Made by a program: the position numbers and the translations under genes. A DNA stretch of 64,000 bases, from positions 25,231,369 to 25,295,368 of the forward strand of contig OX344754.2 of the NCBI GenBank assembly GCA_947034885.2, written 5' to 3'. Origin of the DNA: Thuidium tamariscinum. Lineage: Eukaryota; Streptophyta; Bryopsida; Hypnales; Thuidiaceae. The notes beneath the pieces were generated by a model. That model had not been told where the DNA came from. It saw nothing but the letters and a program-made list of their open reading frames with translations, and searched no databases. Positions 9,050-19,783 of the stretch are shown here, piece by piece. Each line of letters begins with the position of its first letter. Position 1 is the stretch's first letter.

Positions 9050-11990
9050 CTCTCACGCTAAGAACATGAAGATGCACTGATCTCAAATGACAAGCACAAC
9101 AGTCATGGCGCATCAAGGTGCACGGAAGGCGCGACAATCGAGACCAAGTGAAAAGAGAACAATGCCTAGGGTTTCCCACTTCAGTAAGCTGAAGGAGCCG
9201 CTTACGCACACGCATCCTACGTGGCTGGTAGTAATTATAGTCCGTTTCTGACCCACCACTTCTACACGACTTGTAGCAGACTCCTATGCGACTTCAAAAT
9301 GACTCAAACTGAGTTAAGATCCAGATTGGAGACATTCCATATGACTTAAATGTAACTACAAAAAGACTATGGAAATGTGCCTTGTACTGAAGGGCCTAAT
9401 GCACTACGTTCCACAAGAAAAACCCTAGGCTGGCGCCGCCTTTGCATCTCGGGATTCGTGCCTCCCTCATCTGAGTTAGGCAACGGCTAAGCATGCAAGC
9501 GCTCCACAGTCACAACAGTCTTTCATGACTTCTGAGACTTTCTCGACCTCAAGAGCACTGGAGCGAGTGTACATGCACCTCTCCCATTGGAAGCATCAAT
9601 CAATTGGCCATTGAGGCTCAATGGCTAAGCAGAGGACAACTAACTACACTTAAAGGCGATCGAGTGTATCACTTACAAGACCGCACGCGCCGCCAAAGAG
9701 GGCTCCAACGCCTTCTACACTTCAGCGACATTCTGGTCCCTCCAGAGCTCGTACGCACATTTTTCTGGAGGCGGACTCTCCATCGCCTCATCCATCGAAG
9801 TCGGTAAGTGCACTCTCCACCGGAGACCTCTGACTTGCTTGATAATCGTAACACAAGTTCGTCCAATTACAACGTGTACACAATGCTAGTCCACACTCAA
9901 TTCCGCGGCGCCTTGCGTACAAGCGCCGTCGAGCTGGACAGGGAGCTGGGTCCGGCACTCTCTTCAGTTCGACGCGCACATTGAGATGGAAATGAGAAAG
10001 TTCCAGGGGTGGAAGATGTTCTAGTTAGGTGCACGCAGCTAGTCTAAGGCGTGATGATGGGCAGCGGATTTGGCGGCTAGCAATAAATTCAAGGATTGTG
10101 CAATTACTGTGAGACATGTCATGGACTAGACAATGTGGGGTAGGCATGATCTTCACTTGATTTTTGTTTTAGTGCAACTGTTGAAGCCCAAATGATTGTC
10201 AAGATCTGGCTTCATTACGCAATAATTAATCTACCTAAACCCCTAATCATTTTCTTAGAGTCGATACCTGAACGCACATGTACTGTTTGTGGTTGGACTT
10301 CATGATACAGGACGTCTTCAAGCACTGCCACTAACCTCTTCCTAATAGCAGTCATGAAGGAGTTGGTAGTCATCAAACGTGACTAAGATGTGACTACTAA
10401 TAGTCATTTAATAGTTTGAGTATCTATGTAATGACTTAAAAATAACTTCCTCCAGTGACGGAGTAGTTCGGAGCTAGGTGGATGCTAGATTTAGGGTTCC
10501 TTTGTTATTATCCATAGTCAAACCCACACCTACTATTTGACATTCTCATTTGTCCAAGGAGATGTATGTTTTTTTGTAGACTTCGAATTTCTAGCATTTT
10601 TGGCAGTGAACTTCGTAATGAACCGAAGACCTCATTCTGTTTAGGCCAGAACTGCCAAGTTCATTTTTGCTAACAAATAACTCTACAACTCCCTTTTTTT
10701 TTTTGCGCTTTGAGAACAAAGCGCATAGCACACTCATTTTCAGGGTAAAAAGTTCCATATAGTTAGTCATCATGATTTAGGGAGGTGAAAGTGTTTTCCA
10801 AATTATAGCACATTGTTTTACAACTCCCTTTTTTATTTTTGCGCTTTGAGAACAAAGCGCATAGTACACTCATTTTCAGGGTTGCTTGAGAAATGAAACA
10901 TCTCGCGAATCCCAGGAAGTGTATAGGGGAAATTTTCTTAATTGTGGGAATCTCCTCACCCTAAACCCTTAGCATTGCATGTATTCGTCACTGAGTCTAT
11001 TCTCTTCGTAGTCTTACAAGCACGAGAACCTGCACTGAATGACTAGTCAGTGACTAGTCATAGTCATTTAGTAGTTACAGACTTACCGTTCACTAAAAAT
11101 GACTTGAGTTTAACTCTTCTCAGTGAGACCCTAAACCTTGAGTCATTGCACTGTGGAGATTGTGCTTAGTACATTCTACCTGAGCCTGTCATGCTACCCT
11201 AAACCGATATCCTAATGTTTTGCTAATGCATTGAAATGGGATGTATTGCAGATTAGAAGAAGATCTGTCTAGAGAAGAGGCACACCTGTTGGAAATCTTT
11301 CCATACCAAAAGGGATGATATAGCATATTGTATGTACTAACAAGTTCGTGCCATTCAAAAACCGCCTTTTTCCCTATGCTTTGTTGGTTTGTTGGTTTTT
11401 CCAAGTGTTTCTGGAGTATTTGTAAGTGAACTTCCTCTACATTTCATGATTTGTAGATTGCATTGGTTGGAACACCTTCCTTTTCAACCGTAAATAAGTA
11501 AATTTTGTTTACTGAATTGCCATTCCAATAGTTCTAGAAGCCTTCATTTTGTTCGTTCCAAAGTCCCTATATATTAAACAAGAGCAAATGCAAGAGTACT
11601 TGAAAATGACTACAAGTTCACAATGACTGAAACGTGACTCTTACGAAGTCATGCTCTGTGCTCAGGAATGACTAGTTCCCAACTCTAAGGAAGTCACGTC
11701 CAGTGAAAAATGACTAGAAAATGACTTCTCTGAAGTCATGTTTGATATCTACGAATGCATTTCGCGAAGTCTTCATTACGTCTGCATGGCATGCAGTAGC
11801 ACAGGAGGAGTGAAATTTAATGCTTCACGCATCATGCGACTGAGGACAAGGTACAATTCGACTCAAAAAAGGCGGAGAAGTTGTACTCGAAGTTACTTCC
11901 AGTGACGCACTGAGGTATTCCGCAAGCTTGCTTAGTAACTACCGTCAAACGTGGCATGCATGGAAAGAGCTGCATTGTATCCTGAGACGA
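9050..11990. other. Non-coding spacer between divergent CACTA genes
   Basis: No convincing gene on either strand. TGACT-type repeats occur near 9250-9370, 10370-10450, 11040-11120 and 11600-11770. The only other structure seen is the duplicated hairpin at 10686-10882. Short ORFs here overlap on both strands and have no domain. Confidence 0.45.
10686..10882. repeat. 62-bp direct repeat carrying a perfect hairpin, two copies
   Basis: Copies at 10686-10747 and 10821-10882 share a C-rich/T-tract start, the hairpin GCGCTTTG-AGAA-CAAAGCGC (10705-10724 and 10841-10860) and the tail CACTCATTTTCAGGG. They differ at only a few positions. Stem 8 bp, loop 4 nt. Confidence 0.85.
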
Positions 11991-12308
11991 TCGGATCTCT
12001 TTCATTTGAAAATGCCTAAGCACAGAGTTTTGAAAGTTGCACCATTGGTTCGTCGTAAGAGGCGTAGAATTGTCGAGTCTGATTCTGATGAAGAGGTACA
12101 TAAGCGTGACAAAGGAGCTGCACATAGGATGTACAGTCCAGCAACGATGTCAGCGAATTCTCCCTAGACGCAAAGTGCTATGGATGAAGGAAAAGAAACG
12201 TCTGTAGTACTAAGGCGCACCTATTCCAATGAAGCACATGTGTTGCCTCATAGTTCTTCATCCATGAATCCGGAGCTGGAACAACGCTTTGAAGCGTGGT
12301 TGGCGTTG

Positions 12309-14463
12309 TGTCGTAGCACAAGGAAGCACAAATCCGTCTGTAGGTGTTAATTTGGCGTTAACACCGTTCAAATGACTCGTGTATCGTTCCCACAGGATTT
12401 TACGTAGATTCCTCAAGATATCCGGAATAACAGGATGCGGAAAACAACCCCAAGACAACAGTAACCGGATTCCTAACCGGAAACTTCCTCACAACATCCG
12501 CATTCCTTTAGATTGCCTTTCTCACCATTCATACATACTTTACCACTCTCACAACAACCTCCAAACAGGGGGGAGTGCCCAAACTCTGTACCTTCCCCTA
12601 TCTGGACTCATAGTATCCGACTGGGCGGATTAGGAACCGAAAGGAGTGCCCAAACTCTGTACCTCTTCCGGATCCGGTTTCCGGATCCAATCACTCAAGT
12701 AACAAATGAAGTTTAGCCTCTGTATTAGAGGGGTCCGCGGTTGGCATTTAGGAAGGATGCGTTGAATCCTACCCTCCTCAGGATTATAGTGAATGGAGTT
12801 CCACTAAAAGAGAAAAATAACAAAAGACATAAAAGAAATAGGCTGCAAGTTCCTCCTCACAACTAATCCGGATTGCAATCCCAACTAGTAGGTCACTCAG
12901 GAAACCCCTACAAACCCCACATTACTACAATGACAGACTCACCCAAACTCAGTTCCTAAGGCTTAATCTAGGAGCCAGATAACTAGGGGATCCTAACTGT
13001 CTGCACATCCCTCACTTCTGGTTATAGTAGGACCTCAACAACACGTCAATTGGCATGCACCCACTCTCTTAGCAGAACACACCCAATCTAAGAGCGGCTT
13101 TCCCACACAGAAGCCTCCAAGTGACTGCAGCAGCTAGACTTCAATCCTAATACACCAGTAGCCTCAACCAAATCACTTCAATTTCCCGGAACCGGATTCA
13201 GACAAAGTCTGGGGGAGACACCTCATCCAAACACCTGCAAACCCAGCTACCTCGCACTATCCAATGGTTCTAGCATTGCACGGCATACCAATCCAGAGTC
13301 GAGACTTGTTCAGACCAACTCTTAGAAAGTAGAAATCTGGAAATCAGATTGCAAATGAAAGGAAAAACAGAAGTAGGAACACCCGGGGCAACCAACTAAC
13401 AGCCACCCCTAAATACCAACCCAAGGGAACCCTAAAAGCCCCAAGGGAACAAAATCAGAGGACAAGGGAATGCCAGGTGGCATTCCTTATCCACAAAAGT
13501 CACTTTCCTATCCACCCAACTGGACCCGAAAAAAGTGGATCTCAGATCCGAAAAATCCGGATCTGACTGACTAGGTGCATTCTAAGTCAAAAGCACCTTG
13601 CTAACTGCTTCCTACCTACTGGAAAGGTAACTTTCCACCTTTTCCACTAAGTCTGCTCCTCAAAATTCTCTACCTACTCTACTTTCTATTCCTAACTACT
13701 TCTTCATCCGCTTTTTGGGGGAATCCGCATGCTTGGCGGCTCCCTTGCGTGCTGGCTGTTTCCTACTGGTGGAAACCTTTGCCGACGCAGCTGCTTTGCC
13801 CTTGGAAGGCGTGGCAGCAATCTTACCCTTCCCCGCAGATTTCGGAGGCGTGATTTCCGCCGGCTCTGACAGTTGCGGTTCCGGTTCCGATCCTGATCCG
13901 GATTCCGAATCCGACTCCTCTTCTTCGTGCTCGCTCTGCTCTGGGGACTCATCTTGGTCTAACTTCAGCTCAATGGGACTCTCCCTCGCCCGCTTCGCTG
14001 TAGCTTTCCTCTTCATTGTGCTAGGAACCTTGGGAGACTTCTCGGATACCTTGCTCGGAGGCGTCTCTTGATCCTGGTCTTCCGCTTGGACTTGCTTCCG
14101 GATTTGGGATCCGGGTGTTGCCCCTTCTCCCACATCAAGATCAAGTCGAGAAGTTGCCTTCGGCGCCTGTGGAGTCTTCTCTTCCACTGAACCCTTGCCC
14201 TTGGATGACATCTGGACCCGTCCACGATCCTAGGGTTGAACCTCAGATCCTCAATCCGGTTCCGGATTTTCCGGTTAGGTAAGGGTTTCTACTTCCCTTT
14301 CTTAACCTAATTATCCCAATTGGATGTCTCCAATTTCCACCTCTTCCTAATCTTACTAATTTTCCCTATTCTTGACCAAAGAATCGAAAAATTTATCTAA
14401 GATTAGCTTCCTTATTCCTAATTCTATACTAAATATTAAAAACCTGTATTCTAGGTTCCCACA
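12309..14463 (-). mobile_element. LTR-like element copy 2 (2155 bp, internally deleted, TSD CGTTG)
   Basis: Same terminal sequences as copy 1 (TGTCGTAGCACAAGG..TTCTAGGTTCCCACA), flanked by CGTTG at 12304-12308 and 14464-14468. It is nearly identical to copy 1 over the shared parts but lacks the block corresponding to about 3430-5262 of copy 1. The junction at 14203-14206 shows GGAT shared by both sides, consistent with a microhomology deletion. The element lies opposite in orientation to the exon it interrupts. Confidence 0.85.
13696..14206 (-). pseudogene. C-terminal remnant of the LTR-like element protein
   Basis: About 170 codons corresponding to the charged C-terminal tail of the copy 1 protein, with the same acidic run and KKRMKK end. 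The globular N-terminal half and the coiled coil are gone with the internal deletion. A few substitutions in the acidic stretch separate it from copy 1. Confidence 0.8.
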
Positions 14464-14630
14464 CGTTGGCATTAGGGCAGAGTTCCCCGCTAGTACAAGT
14501 TGATGGGATTCATGGGAATGCATCCATTGAACGAACAGTCACAGTAGCTCCCACAGTTGTGTGGCAAAATGCATCAAACGCCTCTAGTAGTTCTAGAGGG
14601 GCCACTACCTCTAAACCACATAAAACTTGA

Positions 14631-15099
14631 GCGTCAGAATTGGTTCAACATCTGAGTACTTGGATCTGAGTACTTGTTCATGTTGGTGTATGATCACATT
14701 TCTCCTACTATGAAATGGACTTTTTTAGAATCTGGATTTCTAATTTATGACTATGTTTTTTGAGTAATAGCCATTCCTTCACTGTCTTCTATGTACGTAG
14801 TAATTGTGGTCGCAAACCAATTTCCCCCTAAAAATACATGTCAAGTGCAGGCCTCTAAGACGTTGAAATAGATTCGGGTAGAAATGTACAAATCATGTGG
14901 GTGGCTGAAATTGTGTGTGCGTTGTCAACACTCCTCGTTTGACATTCAGTCATTAACGCGTGCAGTATTGTCGTTTTGCAGTCATTTAACAGTTGAAGAA
15001 GTCATTTTCGAGTGGTTCTACAGTAACTTCAGACATTAATGAGTCACCTTTTTCTTCAATCAGTCATTGAGGGCTTCCGCATTGTCCAGTCACGCACGG
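14631..15099. other. Non-coding spacer upstream of TNP2
   Basis: AT-rich, with TGACT/AGTCATT words around 14940-15075 again. A possible acceptor (CATTGTCCAG, ending at 15091) precedes the TNP2 reading frame. Confidence 0.35.
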
Positions 15100-18000
15100 A
15101 CCCAACTCCGCCTAGAAGACTCCTTAATCTCGGGAGAGATGATACCAGGTAGACTCCCCCTCTCGGACAGTGAAAGAGAGCGCCTACGGGACGACCGGTT
15201 GTGGACGAGAGAGTTGTAGAGGGCTACCGAACTGAATGTGAGAAAACTGCATTGCCCATGCACCAACTGTCGGGGTCGTAAGAAGTTGTTTTTACGGAAC
15301 GTTCGGGAGCATTTGATCCGCTATGGGAGACATCCAGATTGTAGAATGTGGAGAGGTCCAGAGGCACGAGACTTGTTAGACGAGGAGTAGGAGCAGCAAT
15401 TTTGGGGACCGACGGAACCAGAACTAGTGGATGTGGATGCCACGGTTGATACTCGTGGAATGCTTGACCAAGCTTTAGAACCAGCCGAAGATCCTACATT
15501 TGCAATGGAGCGACTCCAGGAAGAAGTTAGAGACAGTTTTGCCGTAGCTGATTCTATCCATGAAGAGTCCATGGAAGCGGGATGTGGTGACACAGCCGAG
15601 GAGGTTGAATGCTGTGATGAGGAACATCCTCTCGACGTGGACACAGGCAATGGCGACGGTGAGCCCCGTTTTGATGCTCAGGTACTGGAGGAGTCACTAC
15701 GCCCTTTGTACGACGGTGCTAGGAGCAGCAAGCTTGCCGCGACAGTATTACTGATGAACTTGTGTAGTGTGCACGGCGTTACCAACCAGTGTGCCAATGA
15801 ACTTTTTAGCATATTGCATTCTCATCTCCTACCTGAAACCAATTCCTTGCCAAGAACGTACCATGCAGCCAAATCTCTTACTGGAAAGTTGGGTTTGACA
15901 TATAATACCATCCATGCTTGTGAGCACGGTTGTGTCCTTTTTCGTGGACCCCATGAGGATGCCCTACGCTGCCCTAAATGTGGTGGTCGAAGGTATAGAG
16001 ACGAGGAGCGGAAGTGCTTCCCACTAAAAGTACTTCGTCACTTTCCAATCATTCCACGACTCCAGCGGTTGTTCATGAGTCCTAGTATCTCAAAATTGAT
16101 GGTATGGCATGCACAGAATCGAAGCAACCGCGAAGGTGGAGATGGCCTAGTCAGACACCCGTGCGACTCCAAAGCGTGGCAACATTTCGAGGAGAATGTG
16201 GATCCTTCTTTTGCAGGAGATGCCCGTAATGTTCACTTTGCGTTGGCAGCAGACGGAGTCAATCCTTACAAGCAGAACCGGTCCTCATAGTCCACTTGGC
16301 CTGTAGTATTGTTGAATTACAACTTGCCTCCATGGTTGAGCACGAAGAAGTTCTTTATTATGTTGGCTCTCTTGATTCCGGGGAGAGAATCAGTGACATC
16401 TGATGTTTTTGACGTGTATCTTGAACCCCTCGTGGAGGAGTTGTTGGAGTTGTGGACGGGGGTTGCAGCCCATGATGTGTCGAAAGATGTAGGCTCCAGG
16501 TCTTTCCAATTGCGAGCCATGTTGTTGTGGACAATCCACGACTTCCCCGGTTATGGCATTGTAGGAGGTTTCGCCCATCAAGGATATGCAGCGTGTCCAT
16601 GGTGTGGTGAGGACTTAGGTGCTGAGCATTCTACGGAGTTGGGTAAGCAAACATACGGTGGAACCCGACGTTGGCTCCCTGAAGATCATCCTCTCCGGTC
16701 TGAGAACATGAAGAAGCACTTCGACGGAAAGATGGAAAACCGACCTAAACCACGCACAGTGACAGTGGAGGAGCAGATAAGGCATGCACTGGAGTGTGAG
16801 GCATGGAAGGCAGCTGGAAATAGAGATGGTTCTGCAGGGTACCCTTCCAAAATATATGGCCTAAAACGTCTGAGCATTCTTTTTCGCTTGCCGTATTGGA
16901 AGGTGAGTGACTGGTCTCAGATATGGTTCTGGAAAATGACTTTTGAATGACTATAATGTGACTTACAAGCCATTCTGAAGTGTCCACTAAGTTATAATGT
17001 AGATGGAGTTTGTCCAAAGTCATCACATACGACTTTTTCATTACTAGTATATGACTTACTGTCTTTGGATCCAGATATACTAACCCTGGAGGTGGTGTTT
17101 TACTTGTCAGGCATTACTCATTCGGTACACACTGGATCTAATGCACTGCGAACTGAACCTGGCTAAGAACTTCCTCAAAACGATAACAGGTAAGAAGGAT
17201 ACTGTGAAAGTGAGAAGGGATTTGTAGAGGCGGAACGTGAGGCCACACTTGTGGTTGACCCCACATCCACGGAGAGCAGGGAAGATGGTGAAGCCTCGTG
17301 CATCGTATGTCTTGATAGCTGATGAGTTCGAGAAGTTTGTCAAGTGCATTGAGGCATTAAAAACACCCAGTGGATATTCATCTGACCTTAGCAAGTGCAT
17401 GCGCAAGAAGAATTTTGGAGGCTTGAAGTCCCACGACTATCATGTGCTAATGCAACAAGTCATGCCTCTCGCTCTTCGTGGGCTGATGCAACCTGGACCT
17501 CGTATGGCTGTCATGAGAATGTGCAAGGTCTTCCGCCGCCTTTGCACAAAGGTGTATAACCCCGCTGACTTTTCCTCTCTTGAAGCAGATGTGGCTGAGA
17601 GCATGGCATTGTTGGAGATTGAATTCCCGCCATCCTTTTTTGATATCATGACGCATCTTCCCTACCACCTTGCAAAGGAGTTGGACTTGTGTGGCCCTGT
17701 TAGTGCAAGGTGGATGTATCCAGTGGAAAGGTACATGAAGGTCTTGAAGAATCATGTCCGTAACATGGCCCGACCCGAGGCTTGTATGGCAGAGGGCTAC
17801 TTGAAAGACGAGTGCATTGGATTCATTACAGAGTACCTCCATAGATTTGAGGCCACTGAGAGACGCGTATGGGATGAAGATGAAGAGTATGGGGATGCAG
17901 AGGAAGTATTGCAAGGGGCAGGCCGGCCATATGTCATGAGTCCAGAATTGAGAGACATAGCCCACCAATACGTGCTCTCCAATGCATCTGCAATGCAAAA

Positions 18001-19020
18001 CTTGGTTGCGTAAGTTCTGTCTTTAAGCATTTGTGTTTTTAGAAGCCTTTGAAAAGAATATGAAAACTAGACACCTCTTCACTGTCTTTCTGGATCTTGT
18101 ACTCCACGACGTCTTTGCAGTAGTTCAGAAGACACCATAAAGTCATTTTTGAGTTGTGCCTAGAAAAAGTAACTTGTAAATGACTTATTTGTCACTAGGG
18201 GAAGTAACATGAAAGTGACAATGCTGTAACGACTGCCTGCATTTTGCTACAAATCCAAAGACAAGGACTCTCTTCAGTGAATGTTTTGCAAAAATTACTC
18301 CACACATTCCTGAGAAGCTTATGGAATTTGTACTTTCAGGCAATGGACGACAGAAAGTGAAGCGAATCCAAATATTCCGACATTAGCAAATTGGATTCAG
18401 AAGATTGTCACGAATTCCGAGTTGGATTTGGGTAAGGCGGAGGACATGGACCTGTTCCTATTGAGCAAGAAGCCAGCTCAAAGAGCCACTCGCTATGCAC
18501 GCATAATTGCTTTTGGTAACCATTTCAGAGTGGAAGATGACAGTACCATACACTTAGTGAGTTACAACAGCGGTGTAGCTTCTATTTTTCAACAACGTAC
18601 GGGAGTAGCTGAGGAATCAAATGTCAACTACGTGGGAGTCTTGAAGGACATACTAGAGTTGGATTACGGTGCACTCACGACTAAGATCATTTTATTGCGA
18701 TGCGAGTGGGTGAAAAGCCAAGACAATCGAGGTAATCAAACTTATACCAAAGACGAGTCGGGATTCCTCGTGGTAAACTTCCGTCACAAATTGTCTCGCA
18801 TGGCAGACCCGTTCATCTTTCCAAGTCAGGCCACCCAAGTATTTTTCTCAGATGCCATAGGTAGACCAGGATGGAAAGTGGTGTTACACAAACAAGCTAG
18901 AGCAAGACGTGAGGTTGTAGAGACGGCGGATGCATTCATTAGTACAACAGTAGAGACTGAAGGACTAAGAGCTCCACAGAGGATGCCAAGTCCTCCACCG
19001 ATAGCTAACCTAGTAGGAGC
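15100..19020 (+). pseudogene. tnp2: CACTA (En/Spm) TNP2 transposase, three exons, truncated
   Basis: Exon 1 runs to 16902 (donor AAG|GTGAGT), exon 2 17111-18009 (acceptor TTGTCAG, donor GC|GTAAGT), exon 3 18340-19020 (acceptor CTTTCAG). The order is the usual one for TNP2. First comes a transposase-associated zinc-binding start (CPCTNCRG, then REHLIRYG). The tnp2 core follows (CPKCGGRRY, STWPVVLLNYNLPPWL, LLIPGRES, CPWCGEDLG, LDLMHCELNLAKN). DUF4218 covers the end of exon 2 (HLPYHLAKELDLCGPVSARW, MYPVERYMK), and DUF4216 lies in exon 3 (NYVGVLKDILELDYG, ADPFIFPSQATQVFF). Four in-frame stops are all TAG: 15217, 15388, 16288, 17225. The 3' end is cut by the hAT terminus at 19021. The protein would cleave and join DNA in the nucleus; this copy is dead unless suppressed. 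Confidence 0.85.
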
Positions 19021-19555
19021 CAGGGTTGTCTATCCCGACGTGACGTGGGCTTTTCCCGTCGGGATGTCATGACGCGGCAGGACGCGTCAGAGGCCGTCCC
19101 GAATGCTGACGGCGTCGTCGACAGCGCGGATGAAGTCCGTCGACATCGCGCAGACGGCCTGTCGGCCGCCTCGACGACTAGCCGTCGCGTGGACGGACAG
19201 AGCGTCCGCGGCTTTAGGGTTTAGGCGCGACGGCCAGGCCGTCGCCTCGACAGTTTTCTGTTCAGCGGACGGTCACGGCGTCCAGAGTCCGTCCACGCAG
19301 CGGGGACGGCCAGAGCGTCCGCGGCTTGTGCACTTCGACGGGACGGCCAGGCCGTCGCCTCGACAGTTTTCCGTTCAGCGGACGGTCACGGCGTCCAGAG
19401 TCCGTCCACGCTGCGGGGACGGCCAGGCCGTCGTCTGGACAGCGGGACGTCCGCTGGACGGCCAGAGCGTCTGCGGGGACGGCCACAACGTCCCGTCCGC
19501 GGCTGTCCACAGTGCGCCAACGGACAGGCCGTCGACTGGACGACTGCTGCCAGGC
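19021..19555. mobile_element. hAT terminus (CAGGGTTG) with GC-rich GACGG/GTCCG subterminal array
   Basis: The TNP2 reading frame stops matching its family exactly at 19021, where CAGGGTTGTC begins. The next 530 bp are packed with GACGG, GTCCG, CCGTC and a repeated word set (GGACGGCCAG, GCGTCCGCGG), with two nearly identical 80-100 bp blocks around 19225-19410. The end resembles the inverted end at 39666-39673 (same CAGGGTTG and CACGTC/GGATGTC words). The 8 bp on the left (GTAGGAGC) would be the target duplication, but its partner was not found. Confidence 0.75.
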
Positions 19556-19563
19556 CTTCACAG

Positions 19564-19570
19564 TATATAG
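19564..19570 (+). promoter_or_regulatory. TATA box of the hAT transposase gene
   Basis: TATATAG lies directly after the GC-rich array and about 220 bp before the transposase ATG. A 5' UTR intron is likely between (donor GCA|GTAAGT near 19699, acceptor TTTGTGCAG near 19757). Confidence 0.5.
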
Positions 19571-19783
19571 CACAAGCCGTGTATTTGAAGGTCACTTTTC
19601 CTTGCTGATCTCTGCTCTTATGACCTGGTTGGCACACAGCCATTGCACTAGAGTGAAGTCCAAGAAGAGTGTGTGGGAGGAACACTTGCTGTGAAAGCAG
19701 TAAGTGTTATTTCCACATCACATCCAAACTGAATACCAACCTGTTTTGTTTGTGCAGTTTCAAGTGAAGAACCAGTGGGAGCA

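Larger units (their letters stand above)
12012..14630 (+). pseudogene. Unknown basic/acidic protein exon split by an LTR-like element
   Basis: The frame opens with ATG at 12012, has one in-frame TAG (12165-12167), is broken by the element at 12309, and continues in the same frame at 14469 to a TGA at 14628. The joined frame keeps sense across the 5-bp duplication CGTTG. The N-terminus has a nuclear-signal-like RRKRRR followed by ESDSDEE. The remainder is Ser/Ala/Thr-rich. It may be a first exon of the divergent TNP2 transcription unit or a third protein of the CACTA-like element; no family is recognised. Confidence 0.4.
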
